The position numbers were made by a program, and so were the translations under genes. This document shows, one piece after another, positions 42,480-51,293 of a DNA stretch of 64,000 bases; position 1 is the first letter of the stretch; each line of letters opens with the position of its first letter. Under the pieces are notes generated by a model, which saw only the letters and a list, made by a program, of their open reading frames with translations, made no database searches and was not told the origin of the DNA. The stretch is from positions 1 through 64,000 of the forward strand of contig SVEY01000018.1 of the NCBI GenBank assembly GCA_015057165.1, given 5' to 3'. The DNA is from Lachnospiraceae bacterium. GTDB taxonomy: Bacteria; Bacillota; Clostridia; Lachnospirales; Lachnospiraceae.

Positions 42480-43490
42480 ATGAGTAAGATTTACATACCA
42501 GAGGGATATGAATCTACACTTAATCTTAAAGAGACGCAGATTGCTATTAAAAGGGTAAAGGATTTCTTCCAGGCTCAACTTGCAGCTCAGCTTAATCTAA
42601 GACGTGTATCGGCGCCCCTATTTGTAACACCGGAATCTGGCCTTAATGACAATTTAAATGGAGTTGAAAGACCAGTTAAGTTCGGTATTAAAGAGCAGGG
42701 TGATAAGGAAGTTGAGATAGTACATTCTCTTGCTAAATGGAAAAGAATGGCGCTGGGGAGATATGGTTTTGGCGTTGGCGAAGGTCTCTATACTGATATG
42801 AATGCTATTAGAAGAGATGAGGATACAGATAATATTCACTCAATTTATGTAGATCAATGGGATTGGGAACAGGTTATTACTAAGGAAGAGAGAACAGATG
42901 CTGTCTTAGAGAATCGTGTTAAGTCAGTATATGATGCGCTTAGACTTACAGAAAAGTATGTATCTAACAGATATGGATATGTGGAGTGTTTTCTTCCTGA
43001 GAGTATAACATTTATCACATCTCAAGAGCTTCTTGATATGTATCCAGATAAGGATGTTAAGGAGCGAGAGTATTTATATGCAAAAGAAAAGGGCGCTATA
43101 TTCATCAAGCAAATCGGAGACAAGCTATCTAACGGAGAAAAGCACGATGGCAGAGCTCCTGATTATGATGACTGGGCATTAAATGGTGATATTATAGTAT
43201 ACTATCCTGTTCTTGATATAGCACTTGAGTTATCATCAATGGGAATTAGAGTTGATGAAGAGTCCCTTAATTCTCAGCTTGAGAAAGCGGGATGTACTGA
43301 CAGGCTAGAACTTCCTTTCCAGAAGTCTATAATGAATAAAGAGATTCCATACACAATAGGTGGTGGTATTGGACAATCAAGGATATGTATGTTCTTCCTT
43401 CGCAAATGTCATATTGGAGAAGTACAGGTGTCTTATTGGCCACAGGAAGATGTAGACTATGCTGCTAAGAAGGGCGTAATCATTCTATAG
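42480..43490 (+). CDS. asnA: Aspartate--ammonia ligase (asparagine synthetase A)
   Basis: 336 aa, full length. Class II synthetase-like fold with YESTLNLKETQIAIKRVKDF at the start, SVYDALRLTEKYV and SLAKWKRMALGRYGF in the core, and a C-terminal GGGIGQSRICMFFLRK (motif 3 equivalent). It makes asparagine from aspartate, ammonia and ATP (AMP-forming). GAGAGGAC lies upstream. A TrpR-like regulator follows after 51 bases; AsnC-type control was not seen. Confidence 0.95.
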   Translation: MSKIYIPEGYESTLNLKETQIAIKRVKDFFQAQLAAQLNLRRVSAPLFVTPESGLNDNLNGVERPVKFGIKEQGDKEVEIVHSLAKWKRMALGRYGFGVGEGLYTDMNAIRRDEDTDNIHSIYVDQWDWEQVITKEERTDAVLENRVKSVYDALRLTEKYVSNRYGYVECFLPESITFITSQELLDMYPDKDVKEREYLYAKEKGAIFIKQIGDKLSNGEKHDGRAPDYDDWALNGDIIVYYPVLDIALELSSMGIRVDEESLNSQLEKAGCTDRLELPFQKSIMNKEIPYTIGGGIGQSRICMFFLRKCHIGEVQVSYWPQEDVDYAAKKGVIIL

Positions 43491-43541
43491 TAAGTTGGGA
43501 TTTTCCTTTATGGAATACGTATTATAAACAGGGGATTACAT

Positions 43542-43829
43542 ATGAGTAAACAAGTAAAAGATCATGAAATGGATAATTTAATGGATGCTTTTGTATCACT
43601 AAAGAGTAGAGAGGAAGCATATGCATTTCTAGAAGATATCTGTACTGTTAAGGAATTAGAATCGCTAAGCCAGCGACTTGAGGTTGCCATGCTTCTAAGA
43701 GATAAAATAACATATCATGACATAGCAAATAAAACCGGCGCTTCAACAACCACTGTAAGTAGAGTTAATAGAGCCTTGAATTATGGATGCGACGGCTACG
43801 ACATGGTCCTTGATAGAATCAAGTCTTAG
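43542..43829 (+). CDS. YerC/YecD-family TrpR-related DNA-binding protein
   Basis: 95 aa. All-helical TrpR-like repressor fold: EAYAFLEDICTVKELESLSQ, then the helix-turn-helix YHDIANKTGASTTTVSRVNR and the short tail GCDGYDMVLDRI. This is the YerC family found near pcrA in many Firmicutes; pcrA lies 2.2 kb further on. The ligand is unknown. AGGGGA precedes the ATG. Confidence 0.92.
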   Translation: MSKQVKDHEMDNLMDAFVSLKSREEAYAFLEDICTVKELESLSQRLEVAMLLRDKITYHDIANKTGASTTTVSRVNRALNYGCDGYDMVLDRIKS

Positions 43830-43857
43830 ACGATAATAACATAAATTCTTAGATTAT

Positions 43858-43908
43858 AAATCCCTTCTGAAACATTGAGCTTTGCTCAGTTGAAGAAGGG
43901 ATTTTATG
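43858..43908 (+). terminator. Terminator hairpin after the TrpR-like gene (copy 1 of repeated core)
   Basis: Outer arms AAATCCCTTCT / AGAAGGGATTT enclose a core with GAAACATTGAGC-TTT-GCTCAGTTG, then TTTTAT. The core is shared with the hairpin at 43915. Confidence 0.8.
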
Positions 43909-43914
43909 ATTTAG

Positions 43915-43980
43915 GACTTATTAAATGATCTTCTGAAACATTGAGCTTTAGCTCAGTTGAAGAAGAACATTTAATAAGTC
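43915..43980 (-). terminator. Terminator hairpin after the DUF1836 gene (copy 2 of repeated core)
   Basis: GACTTATTAAATG (43915-43927) pairs with CATTTAATAAGTC (43968-43980) around the same core sequence as copy 1, with loop TTTA instead of TTT. It sits directly after the stop of the minus-strand gene. Confidence 0.7.
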
Positions 43981-43982
43981 AA

Positions 43983-44639
43983 TTATTCATTAGACTCCTG
44001 CTCCAAGTCTATTAGCTCTTCTATCATCATTTTCTTAACATAGATATCGAAGGATAGCAGACATATAAATGAAAATCTCTGTAACAATTCCTTGTCTTCT
44101 TCAGGAGCATCCTGGAATGATTTTGTACTAAGATTGAATTTCCTCAGAACGTCTTTTGTAAGAGCCTTGCCATCTGCAAGTTCAATATCCACAATTTCTT
44201 TGTATAGATCTGTAAATGACAAATCATCGTCGCTATTGAAGAATTTATCTGTTACTGGTTCCATTATGGCCTTTACATCTTTAATGCTTAAGAATGTCTT
44301 AAGATAATAGATAAATATAAGTGTTAAGATGTGATTCTTATTGTATTTCTTTTTGTTAGGTGAGGGTAGTACATTATTCTTTGTATAGTTATTAATCATT
44401 GTCTTAGTTAATGTCTTATCCTCTGGATTTCTTTTTACTGATTCTAGATGTGAATCAATAAATGTTGTTACCTGGTCAATATATAAATCGATATCCGGTA
44501 TGTCATTATATCCAACGTAATCGATTTCAGAAAAACTTTTTACTAGAATTGACATGATTTCTTTTTGAGTATATTTATATTTTTTGCCTTTTGATTTTTT
44601 CTGCTTATCACTTCTTTTAACATTATCTGAATTTGACAT
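43983..44639 (-). CDS. DUF1836-family protein (probable DNA-binding)
   Basis: 218 aa. A Lys-rich N-terminus is followed by the DUF1836 core: DIDLYIDQVTTFIDSHL, then TKTMINNYTKNNVLPSPNKK and YNKNHILTLIFIYYLKTFLS. TKTMINNYTKxxLLPxPxxKxY is the family's conserved helix-turn-helix-like stretch, similar to MerR-type recognition. An acidic C-terminal tail follows. Usually annotated as a possible regulator; target unknown. AGGAG lies upstream on the minus strand. Confidence 0.88.
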   Translation of the reverse strand: MSNSDNVKRSDKQKKSKGKKYKYTQKEIMSILVKSFSEIDYVGYNDIPDIDLYIDQVTTFIDSHLESVKRNPEDKTLTKTMINNYTKNNVLPSPNKKKYNKNHILTLIFIYYLKTFLSIKDVKAIMEPVTDKFFNSDDDLSFTDLYKEIVDIELADGKALTKDVLRKFNLSTKSFQDAPEEDKELLQRFSFICLLSFDIYVKKMMIEELIDLEQESNE

Positions 44640-44775
44640 TTTAGTTTCTCCTTAATATGTGGTATACATTCTACATTGTATAATACTATTGTTTGGTTTT
44701 GTAGTTTCAAAAACTATAATAACATATATTGATACCATATGTAATATTTTTTTGATTATGTCATATAGATAGGCA

Positions 44776-44806
44776 TAAAAAAAGACCACATCTTGCGATG
44801 TGGTCT
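44776..44806 (-). terminator. Rho-independent terminator after the lipase gene
   Basis: AGACCACATC / GATGTGGTCT perfect stem with a four-base loop; read on the minus strand it is followed by seven T. Confidence 0.92.
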
Positions 44807-44820
44807 AAGTTATTTCTAGA

Positions 44821-45765
44821 TTACTCAGTTACGATTACAGGTGAATGGAAGAATTGTGTTGTTGAGAAATCAAGTGCAAGAGTCTTGCTGCCGTTCTTAA
44901 CACCTGTTACATCATAAGCACCCCATACATCTGTTCTGTTATAACTTTCGTTATGAGCATGGAACTGGAAGTCAACCATTCTGTAACCACCGTCTTCCTT
45001 GTTAAGACCAAGTGTCTGCCAGAAGATGTTTAAGAATGTAGATACACTTAAGAATGGTACTACATCACTCTTGTCGCCTAATCTTTGAACTGTTCCTTCA
45101 CGCTTGAAACCATTGATTAATGGTGAACCAAAAGTTACTGTGTTAAGGAAGTTGTAGTTTGACTTAAGTGTGCTGTCAGATACAACCTGTTGTGCAACCA
45201 TACCGCCAAGTGAGTGACCTGTTACGATAATGTTTGAACCTGCAGGAATGTTCTCTGATATAACCTTCTTAACGTTTTTTACATACTTGTTGTCGAATTC
45301 GAAGCCTGATAGAAGATCTGTAAACCATCCTGTTGTCTGGTTCTTTGCATCCATATCTGTTCCTGATAGACATACAAGATATACATCCTTCTTCTGTCCT
45401 AACCAGTTGTTGTAATTAAGAGTTCCCTTTGTGATAGAGATAGGTCCATCTTGTTGGAAACTATAGTATCCTAACATTGTAAGTCTTGATAACTCTGCTG
45501 AGTTAGTATAAGTCTTTTGCTCGCCTGAAATAACATCCTTTGCAGCAGAAGCGATTTGCTTTGTTCTCTCGTCCGCATCTGCAGCTGCGTTTGCTGTTGC
45601 AGCAATTCCAGATAAAGCTTCTTCTGTTACATTTTCACCTTCAGTAGCCGTAGCTATGTCGGCATCCATAACCTGGTTACCTTCAGTTGTTTTTGCAAAA
45701 GCTGTGCTTCCGAAAAGCATTGCCATTGCCATTGAAATTGCTACTACCTTTTTAAACTTTTTCAT
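44821..45765 (-). CDS. Secreted lipase-family alpha/beta hydrolase
   Basis: About 314 aa. Start set at ATG 45765 (AAAGGGG six bases upstream) rather than 45795. A signal peptide (KKFKKVVAISMAMAMLFGST with AFA cleavage) is followed by an acidic pro-like stretch. The Lipase_3-type core then has VYLVCLSGTDMD, the nucleophile elbow IIVTGHSLGGMVAQ, VTFGSPLI and the aspartate in KSDVVPF. A His in FHAHNESY near the C-terminus completes a plausible triad. Exported lipase or esterase; substrate unknown. It has its own terminator, and the promoter region at 45770-45986 is shared with pcrA. Confidence 0.9.
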   Translation of the reverse strand: MKKFKKVVAISMAMAMLFGSTAFAKTTEGNQVMDADIATATEGENVTEEALSGIAATANAAADADERTKQIASAAKDVISGEQKTYTNSAELSRLTMLGYYSFQQDGPISITKGTLNYNNWLGQKKDVYLVCLSGTDMDAKNQTTGWFTDLLSGFEFDNKYVKNVKKVISENIPAGSNIIVTGHSLGGMVAQQVVSDSTLKSNYNFLNTVTFGSPLINGFKREGTVQRLGDKSDVVPFLSVSTFLNIFWQTLGLNKEDGGYRMVDFQFHAHNESYNRTDVWGAYDVTGVKNGSKTLALDFSTTQFFHSPVIVTE

Positions 45766-45986
45766 TTGTACCCCTTTCTTCTTAAAAAAAACCACGAAAC
45801 TTTATGCTTTGATTATAGGACCTGGAAACCCAAAAATCAATAATGAGTTTCCGAAATAGCAGCTTGCATAATTTAGCCTGTGTATTTTATTGCACATTTA
45901 ACATAGTAATATTTTTATTGAAGATAATTTGATGATATGGCATATTATTATAGAAAGAATTCTACTTGTATTAAAGAGAGGATGAA

Positions 45987-48227
45987 GTGAAAATGGATTT
46001 ATCAATGCTTAATGATAATCAGAAATTAGGCGTTACTACAACAGAAGGACCTGTCCTTATTCTTGCTGGCGCAGGAAGTGGTAAGACCAGAGTTCTCACG
46101 TACAGGACTGCATATCTTATAGAAGAGAAAAATGTTAATCCATACAACATTATGGCAATAACATTTACCAACAAAGCGGCAAATGAAATGCGAGAAAGAA
46201 TAGATAATATTGTTGGCCATGGTTCAAATGCTGTATGGGTTGCTACATTTCATTCCACATGCGTAAGAATACTTAGAAGATATATAGACAGAATAGGTTA
46301 TGATACTAATTTTACAATATATGATACAGATGATTCTAAGAAGCTTGTTAAGGAAGTACTAGGCAGACTTAATATTGATTCTAAGAGATATACAGAGAGG
46401 ATGTGTCTTAGTGTTATTTCTTCATATAAAAATGAGCTTATTAATCCTGAGAAGGCACTTCTTGATGTTCATAATAAGGGAGAGGAAGATACTGTTGCAA
46501 GAATTTATAGAGAATATCAGGTGATGCTTAAGGATAATAATGCCCTTGATTTTGATGATTTGATAATGAAGACTGTAGAATTATTCTCGAAGTGTCCAGA
46601 GGTTCTTAGTAATTATCATGAGAGATTTAAGTACATTATGGTTGATGAATATCAGGACACGAATACTGCCCAGTTTGAATTGATAAAGCATATGGCTAAA
46701 GGTAGTAGAAATCTATGTGTGGTAGGTGATGACGATCAGTCAATATACAAATTTAGAGGGGCGAATATATATAACATTTTAAATTTCGAGAATAATTATC
46801 CTGAGACCACTGTTATTAAGCTAGAGGAGAATTACAGGTCTACCCCTAATATTCTTAATGTGGCAAATGCTGTTATAAAGAATAATAATATGCGAAAAAA
46901 TAAGAGTCTTAGAACAAGTAAGGAAGAAGGAGATAATGTCAGATTCATAAGGTGTGATACATCATATGAAGAAGCCGAAAGAATCGCAAGTGATATAGAT
47001 AAGATGGCCAGACTTTCCATCTATTCTTATGGTCAGTCTGCCATTCTTTATAGAACAAATGCTCAATCGCGAATGATTGAAGAGAAGCTCATTGCAGAGA
47101 CTATTCCTTATAAGATAATTGGAGGAACCAATTTCTATTCAAGAAAAGAAGTAAAGGATATTGTCTCATATCTGAAAGTAGTTGGAAATCCCTATGATGA
47201 TATGGCAATTACTAGAATTATAAATGTTCCTAAAAGGGGAATAGGTGCCACAACAATAAATAGAATAAGCGATTATGCTTATGAAAATAATATGACATTT
47301 CGTGAAGCTATGGGGATAGCAGATGAGATTACTTCTCTATCAAAGGGAGCAGCTACAAAGGTACTTAAGTTCTTTAATTATCTTGAAGATTTAACAGAGT
47401 TTTCTAGAACTTCTCTTGTGTCAGAATTAATTGAGAAGATAATAGAAGATACAGAATATGTAGAGAATCTTAAAGCAGAAGGAACAGAGGAAGCAAAGGA
47501 CAGAATAGAGAATATCGATGAATTAGTTTCTAAAGTATATTTATATGAAGAAAATGCAAGGGCAAATGAAGAAGAGATTAGCTTAGAGGCATTTTTGTCA
47601 GAAGTTTCCCTGGTTGCGGATATTGATAATCTTGAAGATGAGAATGATGTAGTTGTATTAATGACCCTTCATTCTGCCAAGGGACTTGAATTTCCTAATG
47701 TATATATAGCCGGAATGGAAGAAAATCTATTTCCTAGTGGAAGGAGTCTTGGAAGCCCTGATGAAGAAAGCGAGATTGAAGAAGAAAGGCGTCTGTGTTA
47801 TGTAGGGATTACTAGAGCAATGGAGAGATTAACGTTACTCTCCTCAGCACAGCGTTTTTCAAGAGGCCAGATAAGTTATAATTCTATATCACGTTTTGTT
47901 AAAGAGATTCCGACAGAGCTTCTAGATGGAAATGTGTGGGAACCTAAGGCTAGAGAAAGTGATACTACAGTTAATGTGTCAGATTTTTATAGTATTAAAA
48001 AGAAACCTGTGACGGCTCAGAAGTATAAAGCAAAAAATTTCGGAAGCAAGATTAATAAAGAACCTTTAGAATATGGAGTAGGGGACAGAGTAAGACATAC
48101 AAAGTTTGGCGAAGGAGAGGTTACTTTGATTAACGATGGTGGAAGAGATTATGAAGTAACTGTAGAATTTGAAACTGTTGGAACAAAGAAAATGTTTGCA
48201 AGCTTTGCTAAACTAATGAAAATTTAA
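45987..48227 (+). CDS. pcrA: ATP-dependent DNA helicase PcrA/UvrD
   Basis: 746 aa, the usual PcrA size. Walker A GAGSGKT at 28-34, motif Ia TFTNKAANEM, motif II YIMVDEYQDTN, motif III CVVGDDDQSIYKFRGA, motif IV YRTNAQSRMIEE, motif V LMTLHSAKGLEF and motif VI RRLCYVGITRAMERL. The C-terminal 60 residues form the PcrA Tudor-like domain that contacts RNA polymerase (VGDRVRHTKFGEGEV). GTG start with AGAGG upstream; an ATG two codons on is possible. It acts in repair, rolling-circle replication and transcription-coupled repair. Confidence 0.96.
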   Translation: MKMDLSMLNDNQKLGVTTTEGPVLILAGAGSGKTRVLTYRTAYLIEEKNVNPYNIMAITFTNKAANEMRERIDNIVGHGSNAVWVATFHSTCVRILRRYIDRIGYDTNFTIYDTDDSKKLVKEVLGRLNIDSKRYTERMCLSVISSYKNELINPEKALLDVHNKGEEDTVARIYREYQVMLKDNNALDFDDLIMKTVELFSKCPEVLSNYHERFKYIMVDEYQDTNTAQFELIKHMAKGSRNLCVVGDDDQSIYKFRGANIYNILNFENNYPETTVIKLEENYRSTPNILNVANAVIKNNNMRKNKSLRTSKEEGDNVRFIRCDTSYEEAERIASDIDKMARLSIYSYGQSAILYRTNAQSRMIEEKLIAETIPYKIIGGTNFYSRKEVKDIVSYLKVVGNPYDDMAITRIINVPKRGIGATTINRISDYAYENNMTFREAMGIADEITSLSKGAATKVLKFFNYLEDLTEFSRTSLVSELIEKIIEDTEYVENLKAEGTEEAKDRIENIDELVSKVYLYEENARANEEEISLEAFLSEVSLVADIDNLEDENDVVVLMTLHSAKGLEFPNVYIAGMEENLFPSGRSLGSPDEESEIEEERRLCYVGITRAMERLTLLSSAQRFSRGQISYNSISRFVKEIPTELLDGNVWEPKARESDTTVNVSDFYSIKKKPVTAQKYKAKNFGSKINKEPLEYGVGDRVRHTKFGEGEVTLINDGGRDYEVTVEFETVGTKKMFASFAKLMKI

Positions 48228-48308
48228 TGTTTCTTATTAAAATTAAATATGTTATAATTGAAAAAGGTTAATAAAAGACAATGGTCTGAGAGATAAAGGA
48301 GAGGTTAT

Positions 48309-48662
48309 ATGAAGGTTAAAATGATTAGTAAAGAGGATTTGGCAAACGTTTTTGATGTTGATAAGGTTAAAGAACTCACAACTGCTTTTAACGAGTTATC
48401 TGCAGTTGAAAAACTAAAAAACCTTAAGAAGGATGACATTGTAATTGTAAATAGTAGTAGGAAAAAGAAAAAGAGTAAATTTAAGAAGTTCCTAGGAATT
48501 TTCTTATTCCTAGCAGCTGTTTGCGGAGTCGTATATGCACTTCTTAAGTATTTTAAGCCTGAGTATGAAGATGAATTCATGGATGATATTGATGATGAGT
48601 TCTATGATGATGACGACGAATTATTTGATGATGATGAGGATGTTACATCTGAAGCAGACTAA
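48309..48662 (+). CDS. Single-pass membrane protein with acidic tail
   Basis: 117 aa. Residues 1-50 are soluble, followed by a lysine-rich stop (SRKKKKSKFKK), one TM helix (FLGIFLFLAAVCGVVYALLK, about 62-82) and a strongly acidic cytoplasmic or outside tail (DDDDELFDDDEDV). Similar short acidic-tail proteins sit near pcrA or rlmD in Lachnospiraceae. Function unknown. AGGAGAGG lies upstream and a terminator follows. Confidence 0.75.
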   Translation: MKVKMISKEDLANVFDVDKVKELTTAFNELSAVEKLKNLKKDDIVIVNSSRKKKKSKFKKFLGIFLFLAAVCGVVYALLKYFKPEYEDEFMDDIDDEFYDDDDELFDDDEDVTSEAD

Positions 48663-48700
48663 TGTTGATTTGAGAAGTTATTCTTAATATAAAGCAATAT

Positions 48701-48734
48701 AACAGCATGCGATTTTATCGCATGTTGTTTTTTG
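48701..48734 (+). terminator. Rho-independent terminator
   Basis: AACAgCATGCGA / TCGCATGtTGTT stem with a TTTTA loop, ending in TTTTTTT. Confidence 0.88.
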
Positions 48735-48746
48735 TAGGAGAAAGTT

Positions 48747-50279
48747 TTGAGAAAAGGACAGATTTGTAAAGGTATAGTAGAAGAGTTGGCGTTTCCTAAT
48801 AAAGGAAAAGTTAGAATAACAGAAATAGAGGGCAATTCTGATTGCGACGGAGTTGGAAAGTATGCCCTTGTTAAGAATTGTCTTATTGGTCAGGAAATAG
48901 AATTTCGAATTACCAAGAAAAGAACAGATAGATTACAGGGCAATCTAATATCTGTAATTAACAAAGCAAGTAATGAACTTAAGGGTGGCTATTGCAGACA
49001 TTTCGGCATATGTGGGGGATGTACATATCAAAGCCTTCCATACGAGGATCAGATAGCTATTAAAGACAGACAGGTTAGGGATGTTTTTGCGCCAGTACTA
49101 GGTAAGAATGAGTTTAATGAGATTTATGAAGGAATAGAAAGTAGTCCTCGTCAATTTGCATATAGAAACAAGATGGAATTCTCATTTGGTGATGAGTTGA
49201 AGGATGGACCTCTTACTCTTGGTATGCATAAAAGGGGGAGTTTCTATGATGTTGTGACTGTTTCAGATTGTAGTATAATTGACGAAGATTATAGGTTGAT
49301 ACTTGTGTCAACATTAGAATTTTTCGCTGAAAGAAAAGCAACGTATTATCATAAAGTAAGGCATGAGGGATACTTACGTCATTTATTAATTAGAAAAGCA
49401 ACAAAGACAAAAGAGATACTTGTATGTCTTGTTACAAGCAGCGATTGTAATTTTGCTGATGGTGAGAAAGAAGTTATTGTATCATGGTCGAATCTTATAG
49501 AGAGTCTTGAATTGTCTGGTAAGCTTACTGGAATTCTTCATACAACAAATGATGGAGTTGCAGATATAGTTAGAGATGAAGGAACAGAGGTTATATATGG
49601 TCGTAATTACATTACGGAAGAGCTTCTAGGACTTACATTTAAGATAACACCATTCTCCTTCTTCCAGACTAATTCCCTTGGAGCGGAGCTTCTGTATAGT
49701 AAGGCGCGAGAATTCATCAAGGATTCGCTAGGTGGCAGCTTAGATGGCCTTAATAGTGCAGTGCTCTATGACCTATATTCTGGAACAGGAACTATAGCAC
49801 AGATTATGGCACCGGTTGCGAATAAGGTTGTGGGAGTTGAGATTGTAGAGGAAGCGGTGGATGCTGCAATAGAGAATGCTAAAGCAAATGGACTTACGAA
49901 CTGTGAATTTATAGCAGGGGATGTGCTTAAGGTACTAGACGATATTGAAGACAAGCCAGATTATATTATCCTAGACCCGCCTCGTGATGGTATCAACCCT
50001 AAGGCACTTCGTAAGATAATTGATTATGGTGTGGAGAATATGATATACATTTCCTGCAAGCCAACAAGCCTTGCAAGAGACCTTGTAACATTACAGTCTA
50101 GCGGCTATGAAGTAAGAAGAATGTGTTGTGTGGACATGTTCCCTGGTACGGGGCATGTGGAGACTGTTTGTTTGCTGTGCAACCACGCTGAAAAGGCGAC
50201 AAAATGGGCAAATGTGACGCTCACAATGGATGAGTATAATAAGGTAAAACAGGAGATTGAGGCTGAAGAACAGAAATAA
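48747..50279 (+). CDS. rlmD: 23S rRNA (uracil-C5)-methyltransferase, RlmD family
   Basis: 510 aa with TTG start (GTAGGAG upstream). The N-terminal TRAM domain (about 1-65) is followed by a 4Fe-4S cluster motif (CRHFGICGGCTY) and the central domain. The class I SAM core has FFQTNSLGAELLY, LYDLYSGTGTIAQIM, VVGVEIVEEAV and ILDPPRDGINPKAL. The catalytic cysteine is in MIYISCKPTSLARDL, and the tail HVETVCLLCN is typical. It methylates a 23S rRNA uridine; the exact site (1939 or 747) cannot be told. A C-terminal extension of about 30 residues is present. Confidence 0.95.
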   Translation: MRKGQICKGIVEELAFPNKGKVRITEIEGNSDCDGVGKYALVKNCLIGQEIEFRITKKRTDRLQGNLISVINKASNELKGGYCRHFGICGGCTYQSLPYEDQIAIKDRQVRDVFAPVLGKNEFNEIYEGIESSPRQFAYRNKMEFSFGDELKDGPLTLGMHKRGSFYDVVTVSDCSIIDEDYRLILVSTLEFFAERKATYYHKVRHEGYLRHLLIRKATKTKEILVCLVTSSDCNFADGEKEVIVSWSNLIESLELSGKLTGILHTTNDGVADIVRDEGTEVIYGRNYITEELLGLTFKITPFSFFQTNSLGAELLYSKAREFIKDSLGGSLDGLNSAVLYDLYSGTGTIAQIMAPVANKVVGVEIVEEAVDAAIENAKANGLTNCEFIAGDVLKVLDDIEDKPDYIILDPPRDGINPKALRKIIDYGVENMIYISCKPTSLARDLVTLQSSGYEVRRMCCVDMFPGTGHVETVCLLCNHAEKATKWANVTLTMDEYNKVKQEIEAEEQK

Positions 50280-50354
50280 ATAACACCTGCCCTGATTGGG
50301 CGGGTGCGACATATATGCAGAGTTAAATGATGCCTCACTAAATAAACAGTTTGT

Positions 50355-50774
50355 TTAATTGATGAGATTAATGAAGTCTATCGGCGTTATAACTTGTACG
50401 TCAGAGTTTTTGAAATGTCCATGCGACATGTCTCTTGTAACGATATAATCTGCTTTAATCTTTACGGCAGACTGATTAACAACCGAATCCTCGAAGTCGG
50501 TAAAATCCTTATCTTCAGCCGCTTTGATAATTACTTCTTTTGTTGTCTCTATTACCGTGAATATGTTGCATAGTTGGCGAAGCAGATCTAGCCTTTCGTC
50601 AGCCGAGAAGATTTTTCTCAATATGTAACACATATCCATCAGAGAATGAGCGGATATATATCCGGTAATGTTATCATCTTTAGCGCAAATGGTAATAATC
50701 TCAGCGGCAGTATCTGCTTCTGCACGTTCTTGTACAAAATCTAATAGCACATTAGTGTCAACCAATATTTCCAT
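50355..50774 (-). CDS. PIN-domain ribonuclease toxin (type II TA)
   Basis: 139 aa. PIN fold with the first acidic residue in MEILVDTNVLLDF (Asp6), a second cluster in SLMDMCYILRKIF and the C-terminal acidic group in DKDFTDFEDSVVNQSAV, then ADYIVTRDMSHG. These match the four-acid active site of VapC-like RNases. Its ATG lies inside the end of the upstream antitoxin gene (17-base overlap), the usual TA coupling. It probably cleaves tRNA or rRNA when freed from the antitoxin. Confidence 0.9.
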   Translation of the reverse strand: MEILVDTNVLLDFVQERAEADTAAEIITICAKDDNITGYISAHSLMDMCYILRKIFSADERLDLLRQLCNIFTVIETTKEVIIKAAEDKDFTDFEDSVVNQSAVKIKADYIVTRDMSHGHFKNSDVQVITPIDFINLIN

Positions 50775-50988
50775 ACTTTTCCCTCATGTAGATATCTTTT
50801 TCGGTTTCTATGTCCAAAGGTTTAATTTTTCCTTTGTATTTCATCAGCTTCTCAAGCGCGTCAGATTTGCTTGGAGTAGAATTGTTTATGTTGATAACAA
50901 AGTCATGTATAAGATGAACATTTTCGTACGACATATCTTGCATCTGTGCATTAATAATATCGATCTCTGCTTGTTTATCTGCGATCAT
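50758..50988 (-). CDS. Antitoxin of the PIN toxin
   Basis: About 76 aa. Start set at ATG 50988, five bases after GGAGGTGA; an ATG at 51003 would swallow that site. An N-terminal helix (AEIDIINAQMQDMSYENVHL) probably dimerises. The C-terminal half is Lys/Glu-rich (YKGKIKPLDIETEKDIYMRE) and would wrap the PIN active site. No clear MazE, Phd or RHH signature, but such short antitoxins before PIN genes (DALEKLMKYKGxI) are common in Clostridia. It is upstream of and overlaps the toxin gene. Confidence 0.8.
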   Translation of the reverse strand: MIADKQAEIDIINAQMQDMSYENVHLIHDFVININNSTPSKSDALEKLMKYKGKIKPLDIETEKDIYMREKYGNIG

Positions 50989-51070
50989 AAAAATCACCTC
51001 CATCCGTGTGTCTAAAGATTACCATAAATATGTCTGATTGGCAAATATAAGATAAGATGACGAGTAATAG

Positions 51071-51098
51071 TTGACTATTCAGATAGATATGTTATTAT
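51071..51098 (+). promoter_or_regulatory. Promoter of the structured leader RNA
   Basis: TTGACT (51071-51076), a 16-base spacer and TATTAT (51093-51098). Transcription would start about 51104, just before the first conserved-looking stems. Confidence 0.65.
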
Positions 51099-51102
51099 AG
51101 GG

Positions 51103-51276
51103 CTCATAAAGCAAGGTATTTCCTCATTAGGGTACTGATGCGAGTACTCTCCACATGGAAGAGTACGGTGAATAACACTATTATAGTGTTGCACCTATTC
51201 GTTTGTAACTAAGAATCATTTTTAGGGACATCGAATTTGACAGGATCACCTGTCAGATTTGGTGTCCCTTTTTTGT
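51103..51276 (+). ncRNA. Structured leader or small RNA of unknown family
   Basis: About 170 bases from a promoter to a strong terminator. Visible elements: hairpin GTACTCT / AGAGTAC (51144-51150 with 51160-51166); hairpin AACACTA / TAGTGTT (51174-51180 with 51184-51190) nested in GGTG / CACC (51167-51170 with 51192-51195); and GAATA at 51170-51174 that could pair instead with TATTC at 51196-51200. It does not match any riboswitch class, T-box, 6S or SRP RNA I know. It stands directly before a small nuclease-like gene, so it may be its regulatory leader, an antitoxin RNA, or a guide-type RNA. Confidence 0.55.
51225..51276 (+). terminator. Strong intrinsic terminator ending the leader RNA
   Basis: GGGACA...TTTGACAGG / CCTGTCAGATTTGGTGTCCC with mostly paired arms of about 18 bases, a four-base loop and six T. 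It lies 18 bases before the start of the nuclease-like gene, so that gene depends on read-through or a regulated antiterminator. Confidence 0.9.
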
Positions 51277-51293
51277 TGAGAAAGGAGAAGTGT

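Noticed and set aside
51103-51276. T-box or known riboswitch
   Set aside because: No T-box AGGGTGG-type element and no recognisable core of the TPP, cobalamin, SAM, purine, lysine, glycine or c-di-GMP classes; the downstream gene is not metabolic.
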